Of a stretch of DNA of 64,000 nucleotides, positions 1 to 12,600 are shown one piece after another (the stretch's first letter is position 1; each line of letters starts with the position of its first letter). The DNA is from Calendula officinalis (lineage: Eukaryota > Streptophyta > Magnoliopsida > Asterales > Asteraceae). Location: positions 40,432,727 to 40,496,726 of the forward strand of contig OY970824.1 of NCBI GenBank assembly GCA_963853835.1, in the 5' to 3' direction. The notes below the pieces were generated by a model. It did not search any database. It was not told the origin of the DNA and was given only the letters and a program-made list of their open reading frames with translations. Both the position numbers and the translations under genes were made by a program.

Positions 1-354
1 AGAGGGATGTTCGGGCCGAAGTGGTGTTCGGGCCGAAGTGGGATGTTCGGGCTGAAGTGGTGTTCGGGCCGAAGTGGTGTTCGGGCCTAAGTTCGGTGTT
101 CGGGCCGAGGATGATGTTCGGGCCGAGGTTGAAGTTCGGGCCGAGGTCGGAGTTCGGGCCGAGGTTGCAGTTTGGGCCGAGGTTGAAGTTCGGGCCGAAA
201 ATGAAGTTCGGGCCGGGAACAGTGAAGAGTTCGGGTCGAACTTGTTCTTGGCAGTGACGAACGAACCATTTATTTTGGTTACTCGTGGGCGTGAAACGGA
301 CACTCGAGCTGAAAGTTATGAATGTTTTAGTATAGCACCTTTTGTCACACAATC
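1..354 (+). repeat. Partial monomer at left edge
   Basis: The window opens inside the first subrepeat of a monomer, at AGAGGGATG just after its 11-mer core. It corresponds to a 379-bp monomer lacking its first 25 bp and is almost the same as 2,133-2,486 and 4,119-4,472. This is the last monomer of a preceding copy of the first-region HOR, so the array extends leftward beyond the window. Confidence 0.93.
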
Positions 355-2486
355 TTGGATATTGAAGAGTTCGGGCCGAAGTGGTGTTCGGGCCGAAGTG
401 GGATGTTCGGGCCGAAGTGGTGTTCGGGCCGAAGTTCGGTGTTCGGGCCGAGGATGATGTTCGGGCCGAGGTTGAAGTTCGGGCCGAGGTCGGAGTTCGG
501 GCCGAGGTTGAAGTTCGGGCCGAGGTTGAAGTTCGGGCCGAAAATGAAGTTCGGGCCGAGAACAGTGAAGAGTTGGGGCCGAACTTGTTCTTGGCAGTGA
601 CGAACGAACCATCTATTTTGGTTACTCGTGGGCGTGAAACGGACACCCGAGCTGAAAGTTATGAATGTTTTAGTATAGCACATTTTGTCACACAATCTTG
701 GATTTTGAAGAGTTCGGGCCGAAGTGGGATGTTCGGGCCAAAGTGGTGTTCGGGACGAAGTGGGATGTTCGGGCTGAAGTGGTGTTCGGGCCGAAGTGGT
801 GTTCGGGCCGAAGTTCGGTGTTTGGGCCGAGGATGATGTTCGGGCCGAGGTTGAAGTTCGGGCCGAGGTTGGAGTTCGGGCCGAGGTTGGAGTTCGAGTC
901 GAGGTTGAAGTTCGGGCCGAAAATGAAGTTCGGGTTGGGAACAGTGAAGAGTTCGGGCCGAACTTCTTCTTGGCAGTGACGACCGAACCATCTATTTTGG
1001 TTACTTGTGGGCGTGAAACGGACACCCGAGCTGAAAGTTATGAATGTTTTAGTATAGCACCTTTTGTCACACCATCTTGGATATTGAAGAGTTCGGGCCG
1101 AAGAGGGATGTTCGGGCCGAAGTGGTGTTCGGGCCGAAGTGGGATGTTCGGGCCGAAGTGTTGTTCGGGCCGAAGTTCGGTGTTCGGGCCGAGGATGACG
1201 TTCAGGCCGAGGATGAAGTTCAGGCCGAGGTCGGAGTTCGGGCCGAGGTTGAAGTTCGGGCCGAGGTTGAAGTTCGGGCCGAAAATGAAGTTCGGGCCGG
1301 GAACAGTGAAGAGTTCGGGCCGAACTTGTTCCTGGCAGTGACGACCGAACCAGCTATTTTGGTTACTCGTGGGCGTGAAACGGACACCCGAGCTGAAAGT
1401 TATGAATGTTTTAGTATAACCCCTTTTGTCACACAATCTTGGATATTGAAGAGTTCGGGCCGAAGAGGGATGTTCGGGCCGAAGTGGTGTTCGGGCCGAA
1501 GTCCGATGTTCGGGCCGAAGTGGTGTTCGGGCTGAAGTTTGGTGTTCGGGCCGAGGATGATGTTTGGGCCGAAGTTGAAGTTGGGGCCGAGGTCAGAGTT
1601 CGGGTCGAGGTTGAAGTTCGGGCCGAGGTTGAAGTTCGGGCCGAAAATGAAGTTCGGGCCGGGAACAGTGAAGTGTTCGGGCCGAACTTGTTCTTGGCAG
1701 TGACGAACGAACCAGCTATTATGGTTACTCTTGGGCGTGAAACGGACACCCGAGCTGAAAGTTATGTATGTTTTAGTATAACACCTTTTGTCACACAATC
1801 TTGGATATTGAAGAGTTCGGGCCGAAGAGGGATGTTCGGGCTGAAGTGGTGTTCGGGCCGAAGTGGTGTTCGGGCCGAAGTTCGGTGTTCAGGCCGAGGA
1901 TGATGTTCGGGCCGAGGACGGTGTTCGGGCCTAGGTTGAAGTTCGGGCCGAAAATGAAGTCCGGGCCGGGAACAGTGAAGAGTTCGGGCCGAACTTGTTC
2001 TTGGCAGTGACGAACGAACCAGCTATTTTGGTTACTCGTGGGCGTGAAACGGACACCCGAGCTGAAAGTTATGAATGTTTTAGTATGGCACCTTTTGTCA
2101 CACAATCTTGGATATTGAAGAGTTCGGGCCGAAGAGGGATGTTCGGGCCGAAGTGGTGTTCGGGCCGAAGTGGGATGTTCGGGCTGAAGTGGTGTTCGGG
2201 CCGAAGTGGTGTTCGGGCCTAAGTTCGGTGTTCGGGCCGAGGATGATGTTCGGGCCGAGGTTGAAGTTCGGGCCGAGGTCGGAGTTCGGGCCGAGGTTGA
2301 AGTTTGGGCCGAGGTTGAAGTTCGGGCCGAAAATGAAGTTCGGGCCGGGAACAGTGAAGAGTTCGGGTCGAACTTGTTCTTGGCAGTGACGAACGAACCA
2401 TTTATTTTGGTTACTCGTGGGCGTGAAACGGACACTCGAGCTGAAAGTTATGAATGTTTTAGTATAGCACCTTTTGTCACACAATC
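355..2486 (+). repeat. First-region HOR, copy 1 (2,132 bp, six monomers)
   Basis: Monomer starts are 355, 698, 1,077, 1,439, 1,801 and 2,108, with lengths 343, 379, 362, 362, 307 and 379. The copy begins with a distinctive 343-bp unit lacking the first two subrepeats. The monomer at 698 starts with the TTGGATTTTG variant and carries GGGTTGGGAACAG. The unit at 1,077 is of the GACG family (AGGATGACG, CCTGGCAG, GACGACCG) and is missing from the next two copies. Confidence 0.88.
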
Positions 2487-4472
2487 TTGGATATTGAAGA
2501 GTTCGGGCCGAAGTGGTGTTCGGGCCGAAGTGGGATGTTCGGGCCGAAGTGGTGTTCGGGCCGAAGTTCGGTGTTCGGGCCGAGGATGATGTTCGGGCCG
2601 AGGTTGAAGTTCGGGCCGAGGTCGGAGTTCGGGCCGAGGTTGAAGTTCGGGCCGAGGTTGAAGTTCGGGCCGAAAATGAAGTTCGGGCCGAGAACAGTGA
2701 AGAGTTGGGGCCGAACTTGTTCTTGGCAGTGACGAACGAACCATCTATTTTGGTTACTCGTGGGCGTGAAACGGACACCCGAGCTGAAAGTTATGAATGT
2801 TTTAGTATAGCACATTTTGTCACACAATCTTGGATTTTGAAGAGTTCGGGCCGAAGTGGGATGTTCGGGCCAAAGTGGTGTTCGGGACGAAGTGGGATGT
2901 TCGGGCTGAAGTGGTGTTCGGGCCGAAGTGGTGTTCGGGCCGAAGTTCGGTGTTTGGGCCGAGGATGATGTTCGGGCCGAGGTTGGAGTTCGGGCAGAGG
3001 TTGGAGTTCGAGCCGAGGTTGAAGTTCGGGCCGAAAATGAAGTTCGGGTCGGGAACAGTGAAGAGTTCGGGCCGAACTTGTTCTTGGCAGTGACGAACGA
3101 ACCAGCTATTTTGGTTACTCGTGGGCGTGAAACGGACACTCGAGCTGAAAGTTATGAATGTTTTAGTATGGCACCTTTTGTCACACAATCTTGGATATTG
3201 AAGAGTTCGGGCCGAAGAGGGATGTTCGGGCCGAAGTGGTGTTCGGGCCGAAGTGGGATGTTCGGGCTGAAGTGGTGTTCGGGCCGAAGTGGTGTTCGGG
3301 CCTAAGTTCGGTGTTCGGGCCGAGGATGATGTTCGGGCCGAGGTTGAATTTCGGGCCGAGGTCGGAGTTCGGGCCGAGGTTGAAGTTTGGGCCGAGGTTG
3401 AAGTTCGGGCCGAAGAGGGATGTTCGGGCCGAAGTGGTGTTCGGGCCGAAGAGGGATGTTCGGGCCGAAGTGGTGTTCGGGCCGAAGTGCGATGTTCGGG
3501 CCGAAGTGGTGTTCGGGCTGAAGTTCGGTGTTCGGGCCGAGGATGATGTTTGGGCCGAGGTTGAAGTTGGGGCTGAGGTCAGAGTTCGGGTCGAGGTTGA
3601 AGTTCGGGCCGAGGTTGAAGTTCGGGCCGAAAATGAAGTTCGGGCCGGGAACAGTGAAGAGTTCGGGCCGAACTTGTTCTTGGCAGTGACGAACGAACCA
3701 GCTATTATGGTTACTCTTGGGCGTGAAACGGACACCCGAGCTGAAAGTTATGTATGTTTTAGTATAACACCTTTTGTCACACAATCTTGGATATTGAAGA
3801 GTTCGGGCCGAAGAGGGATGTTCGGGCTGAAGTGGTGTTCGGGCCGAAGTGGTGTTCGGGCCGAAGTTCGGTGTTCAGGCCGAGGATGATGTTCGGGCCG
3901 AGGACGGTGTTCGGGCCTAGGTTGAAGTTCGGGCCGAAAATGAAGTCCGGGCCGGGAACAGTGAAGAGTTCGGGCCGAACTTGTTCTTGGCAGTGACGAA
4001 CGAACCAGCTATTTTGGTTACTCGTGGGCGTGAAACGGACACCCGAGCTGAAAGTTATGAATGTTTTAGTATGGCACCTTTTGTCACACAATCTTGGATA
4101 TTGAAGAGTTCGGGCCGAAGAGGGATGTTCGGGCCGAAGTGGTGTTCGGGCCGAAGTGGGATGTTCGGGCTGAAGTGGTGTTCGGGCCGAAGTGGTGTTC
4201 GGGCCTAAGTTCGGTGTTCGGGCCGAGGATGATGTTCGGGCCGAGGTTGAAGTTCGGGCCGAGGTCGGAGTTCGGGCCGAGGTTGAAGTTTGGGCCGAGG
4301 TTGAAGTTCGGGCCGAAAATGAAGTTCGGGCCGGGAACAGTGAAGAGTTCGGGTCGAACTTGTTCTTGGCATTGACGAACGAACCATTTATTTTGGTTAC
4401 TCGTGGGCGTGAAACGGACACTCGAGCTGAAAGTTATGAATGTTTTAGTATAGCACCTTTTGTCACACAATC
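2487..4472 (+). repeat. First-region HOR, copy 2 (1,986 bp, with a fused unit)
   Basis: Monomer starts are 2,487, 2,830, 3,191, 3,787 and 4,094, with lengths 343, 361, 596, 307 and 379. The units at 2,487, 3,787 and 4,094 match those at 355, 1,801 and 2,108 almost base for base. The unit at 2,830 matches 698 but lacks one 18-bp subrepeat. The position of units 1,077 and 1,439 is taken by one fused 596-bp unit that keeps the 3' part of a 1,439-type monomer. Confidence 0.88.
3191..3786 (+). repeat. Fused double monomer lacking one linker (596 bp)
   Basis: The left part matches unit 5,195, sharing the rare GAATTTCGGGCC near 3,347 and 5,348. After about 3,407 the sequence jumps from the AGGTTGAAG subrepeats straight into TTCGGGCCGAAGAGGGATG, the start of another block, without an intervening linker. 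The right part resembles unit 1,439 (GTTTGGGCC, AGGTCAGAG, GGGTCGAGG). A 36-bp pair of subrepeats next to the joint is also duplicated. The joint lies inside the 11-mer, as expected for recombination between motif copies. Confidence 0.85.
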
Positions 4473-6656
4473 TTGGATATTGAAGAGTTCGGGCCGAAGT
4501 GGTGTTCGGGCCGAAGTGGGATGTTCGGGCCGAAGTGGTGTTCGGGCCGAAGTTCGGTGTTCGGGCCGAGGATGATGTTCGGGCCGAGGTTGAAGTCCGG
4601 GCCGAGGTCGGAGTTCGGGCCGAGGTTGAAGTTCGGGCCGAGGTTGAAGTTCGGGCCGAAAATGAAGTTCGGGCCGAGAACAGTGAAGAGTTGGGGCCGA
4701 ACTTGTTCTTGGCAGTGACGAACGAACCATCTATTTTGGTTACTCGTGGGCGTGAAACGGACACCCGAGCTGAAAGTTATGAATGTTTTAGTATAGCACA
4801 TTTTGTCACACAATCTTGGATTTTGAAGAGTTCGGGCCGAAGTGGGATGTTCGGGCCAAAGTTGTGTTCGGGACGAAGTGGGATGTTCGGGCTGAAGTGG
4901 TGTTCGGGCCGAAGTGGTGTTCGGGCCGAAGTTCGGTGTTTGGGCCGAGGATGATGTTCGGGCCGAGGTTGAAGTTCGGGCCGAGGTTGGAGTTCGGGCC
5001 GAGGTTGGAGTTCGAGCCGAGGTTGAAGTTCGGGCCGAAAATGAAGTTCGGGTCGGGAACAGTGAAGAGTTCGGGCCGAACTTGTTCTTGGCAGTGACGA
5101 ACGAACCAGCTATTTTGGTTACTCGTGGGCGTGAAACGGACACTCGAGCTGAAAGTTATGAATGTTTTAGTATGGCACCTTTTGTCACACAATCTTGGAT
5201 ATTGAAGAGTTTGGGCCGAAGAGGGATGTTCGGGCCGAAGTGGTGTTCGGGCCGAAGTGGGATGTTCGGGCTGAAGTGGTGTTCGGGCCGAAGTGGTGTT
5301 CGGGCCTAAGTTCGGTGTTCGGGCCGAGGATGATGTTCGGGCCGAGGTTGAATTTCGGGCCGAGGTCGGAGTTCGGGCCGAGGTTGAAGTTTGGGCCGAG
5401 GTTGAAGTTCGGGCCGAAAATGAAGTTCGGGCCGGGAACAGTGAAGAGTTCGGGCCGAACTTGTTATTGGCAGTGACAAACGAACCATTTATTTTGGTTA
5501 CTCGTGGGCGTGAAACGGACACTCGAGCTGAAAGTTATGAATGTTTTAGTATAGCACCTTTTGTCACACAATCTTGGATATTGAAGAGTTCGGGCCGAAG
5601 AGGGATGTTCGGGCCGAAGTGGTGTTCGGGCCGAAGTGGGATGTTCGGGCCGAAGTGGTGTTCGGGCCGAAGTTCGGTGTTCGGGCCGAGGATGATGTTC
5701 GGGCCGAGGTTGAAGTTCGGGCCGAGGTCGGAGTTCGGGCCGAGGTTGAAGTTTGGGCCGAAGTTGAAGTTCGGGCCGAAAATGAAGTTCGGGCCGGGAA
5801 CAGTGAAGAGTTCGGGCCGAACTTGTTCTTGGAAGTGACGAACGAAGCATCTATTTTGGTTACTCGTGGGCGTGAAACGGACACTCGAGTTGAAAGTTAT
5901 GAATGTTTTAGTATAGCACCTTTTGTCACACAATCTTGGATATTGAAGAGTTCGGGCCGAAGAGGGATGTTCCGGCCGAAGTGGTGTTCGGGCCGAAGTG
6001 GCGTTCGGGCCGAAGTGGTGTTCGGGCCGAAGTTCGGTGTTCGGGCCGAGGATGATGTTCGGGCCGAGGTCGGAGTTCGGGCCGAGGTTGAAGTTCGGAC
6101 CGAGGTTGAAGTTCGGGCCGAAAATGAAGTTCGGTCCGGGAACAGTGAAGAGTTCGGGCCGAACTTGTTCTTGGCAGTGACGAACGGACCATCAATTTTG
6201 GTTACTCGTGGGCGTGAAACGGACACCCGAGCTGAAAGTTATGAATGTTTTAGTATAGGACATTTTGTCACACAATCTTGGATTTTGAAGAGTTCGGGCC
6301 GAAGTGGGATGTTCGGGCCGAAGTGGTGTTCGGGCCGAAGTGGGATGTTCGGGCTGAAGTGGTGTTCGGGCCGAAGTGGTGTTCGGGCCTAAGTTCGGTG
6401 TTCGGGCCGAGGATGATGTTCGGGCCGAGGTTTAAGTTCGGGCTGAGGTCGGAGTTCGGGCCGAGGTTGAAGTTTGGGCCGAGGTTGAAGTTCGGGCCGA
6501 AAATGAAGTTCGGGCCGGGAACAGTGAAGAGTTCGGGCCGAACTTGTTCTTGGCAGTGACAAACGAACCATTTATTTTGGTTACTCGTGGGCGTGAAACG
6601 GACACTCGAGCTGAAAGTTATGAATGTTTTAGTATAGCACCTTTTGTCACACAATC
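4473..6656 (+). repeat. First-region HOR, copy 3 (rearranged)
   Basis: Monomer starts are 4,473, 4,816, 5,195, 5,574, 5,936 and 6,278, with lengths 343, 379, 379, 362, 342 and 379. The first two units match 355 and 698 of copy 1. The remainder lacks a 307-bp unit and leads into the 362-342-379 pattern of the next region. The monomer at 5,936 carries TTCCGGCC, found otherwise in the units at 7,019 and 16,132. Confidence 0.8.
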
Positions 6657-9600
6657 TTGGATATTGAAGAGTTCGGGCCGAAGAGGGATGTTCGGGCCGA
6701 AGTGGTGTTCGGGCCGAAGTGGGATGTTCGGGCCGAAGTGGTGTTCGGGCCGAAGTTCGGTGTTCGGGCCGAGGATGATGTTCGGGCTGAGGTTGAAGTT
6801 CGGGCCGAGGTCGGAGTTCGGGCCGAGGTTGAAGTTTGGGCCGAGGTTGAAGTTCGGGCCGAAAATGAAGTTCGGGCCGGGAACAGTGAAGAGTTCGGGC
6901 CGAACTTGTTCTTGGAAGTGACGAACGAACCATCTATTTTGGTTACTCGTGGGCGTGAAACGGACACTCGAGTTGAAAGTTATGAATGTTTTAGTATAGC
7001 ACCTTTTGTCACACAATCTTGGATATTGAAGAGTTCGGGCCGAAGAGGGATGTTCCGGCCGAAGTGGTGTTCGGGCCGAAGTGGCGTTCGGGCCGAAGTG
7101 GTGTTCGGGCGGAAGTTCGGTGTTCGGGCCGAGGATGATGTTTGGGCCGAGGTCGGAGTTCGGGCCGAGGTTGAAGTTCGGGCCGAGGTTGAAGTTCGGG
7201 CCGAAAATGAAGTTCGGGCCGAGAACAGTGAAGAGTTGGGGCCGAACTTGTTCTTGGCAGTGACGAACGAACCATCTATTTTGGTTACTCGTGGGCGTGA
7301 AACGGACACCCGAGCTGAAAGTTATGAATGTTTTAGTATAGCACATTCTGTCACACAATCTTGGATTTTGAAGAGTTCGGGCCGAAGTGGGATGTTCGGG
7401 CCGAAGTGGTGTTCGGGCCGAAGTGGGATGTTCGGGCTGAAGTGGTGTTCGGGCCGAAGTGGTGTTCGGGCCGAAGTTCGGTGTTTGGGCCGAGGATGAT
7501 GTTCGGGCCGAGGTTGAAGTTCGGGCCGAGGTTGGAGTTCGGGCCGAGGTTGGAGTTCGAGCCGAGGTTGAAGTTCGGGCCGAAAATGAAGTTCGGGTCG
7601 GGAACAGTGAAGAGTTCGGGCCGAACTTGTTCTTGGCAGTGACGAACGAACCAGCTATTTTGGTTACTCGTGGGCGTGAAACGGACACTCGAGCTGAAAG
7701 TTATGAATGTTTTAGTATGGCACCTTTTGTCACACAATCTTGGATATTGAAGAGTTCGGGCCGAAGAGGGATGTTCGGGCCGAAGTGGTGTTCGGGCCGA
7801 AGTGGGATGTTCGGGCTGAAGTGGTGTTCGGGCCGAGGATGATGTTCAGGCCGAGGTTGAAGTTCGGGCCGAGGTCGGAGTTCGGACCGAGGTTGAAGTT
7901 TGGGCCGAGGTTGAAGTTCGGGCCGAAAATGAAGTTCGGGCCGGGAACAGTGAAGAGTTCGGGCCGAACTTGTTCTTGGCAGTGACAAACGAACCATTTA
8001 TTTTGGTTACTCGTGGGCGTGAAACGGACACTCGAGCTGAAAGTTATGAATGTTTTAGTATAGCACCTTTTGTCACACAATCTTGGATATTGAAGAGTTC
8101 GGGCCGAAGAGGGATGTTCGGGCCGAAGTGGTGTTCGGGCCGAAGTGGGATGTTCGGGCCGAAGTGGTGTTCGGGCCGAAGTTCGGTGTTCGGGCCGAGG
8201 ATGATGTTCGGGCCGAGGTTGAAGTTCGGGCCGAGGTCGGAGTTCGGGCCGAGGTTGAAGTTTGGGCCGAGGTTGAAGTTCGGGCCGAAAATGAAGTTCG
8301 GGCCGGGAACAGTGAAGAGTTCGGGCCGAACTTGTTCTTGGAAGTGACGAACGAACCATCTATTTTGGTTACTCGTGGGCGTGAAACGGACACTCGAGTT
8401 GAAAGTTATGAATGTTTTAGTATAGCACCTTTTGTCACACAATCTTGGATATTGAAGAGTTCGGGCCGAAGAGGGATGTTCCGACCGAAGTGGTGTTCGG
8501 GCCGAAGTGGCGTTCGGGCCGAAGTGGTGTTCGGGCCGAAGTTCGGTGTTCGGGCCGAGGATGATGTTCGGGCCGAGGTCGGAGTTCGGGCCGAGGTTGA
8601 AGTTCGGACCGAGGTTGAAGTTCGGGCCGAAAATGAAGTTCGGTCCGGGAACAGTGAAGAGTTCGGGCCGAACTTGTTCTTGGCAGTGACGAACGGACCA
8701 TCTATTTTGGTTACTCGTGGGCGTGAAACGGACACCCGAGCTGAAAGTTATGAATGTTTTAGTATAGGACATTTTGTCACACAATCTTGGATTTTGAAGA
8801 GTTCGGGCCGAAGTGGGATGTTCGGGCCGAAGTGGTGTTCGGGCCGAAGTGGGATCTTCGGGCCGAAGTGGTGTTCGGGCCGAAGTGGTGTTCGGGCCGA
8901 AGTTCGGTGTTCGGGCCGAGGATGATGTTCGGGCCGAGGTTGAAGTTCGGGCCGAGGTTGGAGTTCGGGCCGAGGTTGGAGTTCGAGCCGAGGTTGAAGT
9001 TCGGGCCGACAATGAAGTTCGGGTCGGGAACAGTGAAGAGTTCGGGCCGAACTTGTTCTTGGCAGTGACGAACGAACCAGCTATTTTGGTTACTCGTGGG
9101 CGTGAAACGGACACCCGAGCTGAAAGTTATAAATGTTTTAGTATAGCACCTTTTGTCACACCATCTTGGATATTGAAGAGTTCGGGCCGAAGAGGGATGT
9201 TCGGGCCGAAGTGGTGTTCGGGCCGAAGTGGTGTTCGGGCCGAAGTGGGATGTTCGGGCCGAAGTGGTGTTCGGGCCGAAGTGGTGTTCGGGCCGAAGTT
9301 CGGTGTTCGGGCCGAGGATGACGTTCGGGCCGAGGATGAAGTTCGGGCCGAGGTTTGAGTTCGGGCCGAGGTTGAAGTTCGGGCCGAGGTTGAAGTTCGG
9401 GCCGAAAATGAAGTTCGGGCCAGGAACAGTGAAGAGTTCGGGCCGAACTTGTTCCTGGCAGTGACGACCGAACCAGCTATTTTGGTTACTCGTGGGCGTG
9501 AAACGGACACCCGCGCTGAAAGTTATGAATGTTTTAGTATAGCACCTTTTGTCACACAATCTTGGATATTGAAGAGTTCGGGCCGAAGTGGGATGTTCGG

Positions 9601-12600
9601 GCCGAAGTGGTGTTCGGGCCGAAGTGGGATGTTCGGGCCGAAGTGGTGTTCGGGCCGAAGTGGTGTTCGGGCCGAGGATGATGTTCGGGCCGAGGTTGAA
9701 GTTCGGGCCGAGGTCGGAGTTCGGGCCGAGGTTGAAGTTCGGGCCGAAAATGAAGTTCGGACCGGGAACAGTGAAGAGTTCGGGCCGAACTTGTTCTTGG
9801 AAGTGACGAACGAACCATCTATTTTGGTTACTCGTGGGCGTGAAACGGACACCCGAGCTGAAAGTTATGAATGTTTTAGTATAGCACCTTTTGTCACACC
9901 ATCTTGGATATTGAAGAGTTCGGGCCGAAGAGGGATGTTCGGGCCGAAGTGGTGTTCGGGCCGAAGTGCGATGTTCGGGCCGAAGTGGTGTTCGGGCCGA
10001 AGTGGTGTTCGGGCCGAAGTTCGGTGTTCGGGCCGAGGATGACGTTCGGGACGAGGATGAAGTTCGGGCCGAGGTCGGAGTTCGGGCCGAGGTTGAAGTT
10101 CGGGCCGAGGTTGGAGTTCGGGCCGAAAATGAAGTTCGGGCCGGGAACAGTGAAGAGTTCGGGCCGAACTTGTTCCTGGCAGTGACGACCGAACCAACTA
10201 TTTTGGTTACTCGTGGGCGTGAAACGGACACCCGAGCTGAAAGTTATGAATGTTTTAGTATAGCCCCTTTTGTCACACAATCTTGGATATTGAAGAGTTC
10301 GGGCCGAAGAGGGATGTTCGGGCCGAAGTGGTGTTCGGGCCGAAGTGCGATGTTCGGGCCGAAGTGGTGTTCGGGCTGAAGTTCGGTGTTCGGGCCGAGG
10401 ATGATGTTCGGGCCGAGGTTGAAGTTCGGGCCGAGGTCGGAGTTCGGGTCGAGGTTGAAGTTCGGGCCGAGGTTGAAGTTCGGGCCGAAAATGAAGTTCG
10501 GGCCGGGAACAGTGAAGAGTTCGGGCCGAACTTGTTTTTGGCAGTGACGAACAAACCAGCTATTATGGTTACTCGTGGGCGTGAAACGGACACCCGAGCT
10601 GAAAGGTATGAATGTTTTAGTATAGCACCTTTTGTCACACAATCTTGGATATTGAAGAGTTCGGGCCGAAGAGGGATGTTCGGGCCGAAGTGGTGTTCGG
10701 GCCGAAGTGGGATGTTCGGGCCGAAGTGGTGTTCGGGCCAAAGTGGTGTTCGGGCCGAGGATGATGTTCGGGTCGAGGTTGAAGTTCGGGCCGAGGTCGG
10801 AGTTCGGGCGGAGGTTGAAGTTCGGGCCGAGGTTGAAGTTCGGGCCGAAAATGAAGTTCGGACCGGGAACAGTGAAGAGTTCGGGCCGAACTTGTTCTTG
10901 GCAGTGACGAACGAACCATCTATTTTGGTTACTCGTGGGCGTGAAACGGACACCCGAGCTGAAAGTTATGAATGTTTTAGTATAGCACCTTTTGTCACAC
11001 CATCTTGGATATTGAAGAGTTCGGGCCGAAGAGGGATGTTCGGGCCGAAGTGGTGTTCGGGCCGAAGTGGGATGTTCGGGCCGAAGTGGTGTTCGGGCCG
11101 AAGTGGTGTTCGGGCCGAAGTTCGGTGTTCGGGCCAAGGATGACGTTCGGGACGAGGATGAAGTTCGGGCCGATGTCGGAGTTCGGGCCGAGGTCGGAGT
11201 TCGGGCCGAGGTTGAAGTTCGGGCTGAGGTTGAAGTTCGGGCCGAAAATGAAGTTCGGGCCGGGAACAGTGAAGAGTTCGGGCCGAACTTGTTCCTGGCA
11301 GTGACGACCGAACCAACTATTTTGGTTACTCGTGGGCGTGAAACGGACACCCGAGCTGAAAGTTATGAATGTTTTAGTATAGCCCCTTTTGTCACACAAT
11401 CTTGGATATTGAAGAGTTCGGGCCGAAGAGGGATGTTCGGGCTGAAGTGGTGTTCGGGCCGAAGTGCGATGTTCGGGCCGAAGTGGTGTTCGGGCTGAAG
11501 TTCGGTGTTCGGGCCGAGGATGATATTCGGGCTGAGGTTGAAGTTCGGGCCGAGGTCGGAGTTCGGGTCGAGGTTGAAGTTCGGGCCGAGGTTGAAGTTC
11601 GGGCCGAAAATGAAGTTCGGGCCGGGAACAGTGAAGAGTTCGGGCCGAACTTGTTCTTGGCAGTGACGAACGAACCAGCTATTATGGTTACTCGTGGGCG
11701 TGAAACGGACACCCGAGCTGAAAGTTATGAATGTTTTAGTATAGCACCTTTTGTCACACAATCTTGGATATTGAAGAGTTCGGGCCGAAGAGGGATGTTC
11801 GGGCCGAAGTGGTGTTCGGGCCGAAGTGGGATGTTCGGGCCGAAGTGGTGTTCGGGCCGAAGTGGTGTTCGGGCCGAAGTGGTGTTCGGGCCGAGGATGA
11901 TGTTAGGGCCGAGGTTGAAGTTCGGGCCGAGGTCGGAGTTCGGGCCGAGGTTGAAGTTCGGGCCGAGGTTGAAGTTCGGGCCGAAAATGAAGTTCGGACC
12001 GGGAACAGTGAAGAGTTCGGGCCGAACTTGTTCTTGGCAGTGACGAACGAACCATCTATTTTGGTTACTCGTGGGCGTGAAACGGACACCCGAGCTGAAA
12101 GTTATGAATGTTTTAGTATAGCACCTTTTGTCACACCATCTTGGATATTGAAGAGTTCGGGCCGAAGAGGGATGTTCGGGCCGAAGTGGTGTTCGGGCCG
12201 AAGTGGGATGTTCGGGCCGAAGTGGTGTTCGGGCCGAAGTGGTGTTCGGGCCGAAGTTCGGTGTTCGGGCCGAGGATGACGTTCGGGACGAGGATGAAGT
12301 TCGGGCCGAGGTCGGAGTTCGGGCCGAGGTTGAAGTTCGGGCCGAGGTTGAAGTTCGGGCCGAAAATGAAGTTCGGGCCGGGAACAGTGAAGAGTTCGGG
12401 CCGAACTTGTTCCTGGCAGTGACGACCGAACCAACTATTTTGGTTACTCGTGGGCGTGAAACGGACACCCGAGCTGAAAGTTATGAATGTTTTAGTATAG
12501 CCCCTTTTGTCACACAATCTTGGATATTGAAGAGTTCGGGCCGAAGAGGGATGTTCGGGCCGAAGTGGTGTTCGGGCCGAAGTGTGATGTTCGGGCCGAA

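Noticed and set aside
8777..10231. 484-codon reverse-strand reading frame, and others such as 56,731-57,909, 32,336-33,481 and 20,470-21,582 (reverse) or 13,261-14,262 (forward), as protein genes
   Set aside because: They consist only of subrepeat and linker translation, many begin with GTG or TTG, overlapping frames of similar quality exist on both strands, and most monomer lengths (379, 343, 362, 397) are not multiples of three, so the frame is not conserved between units.
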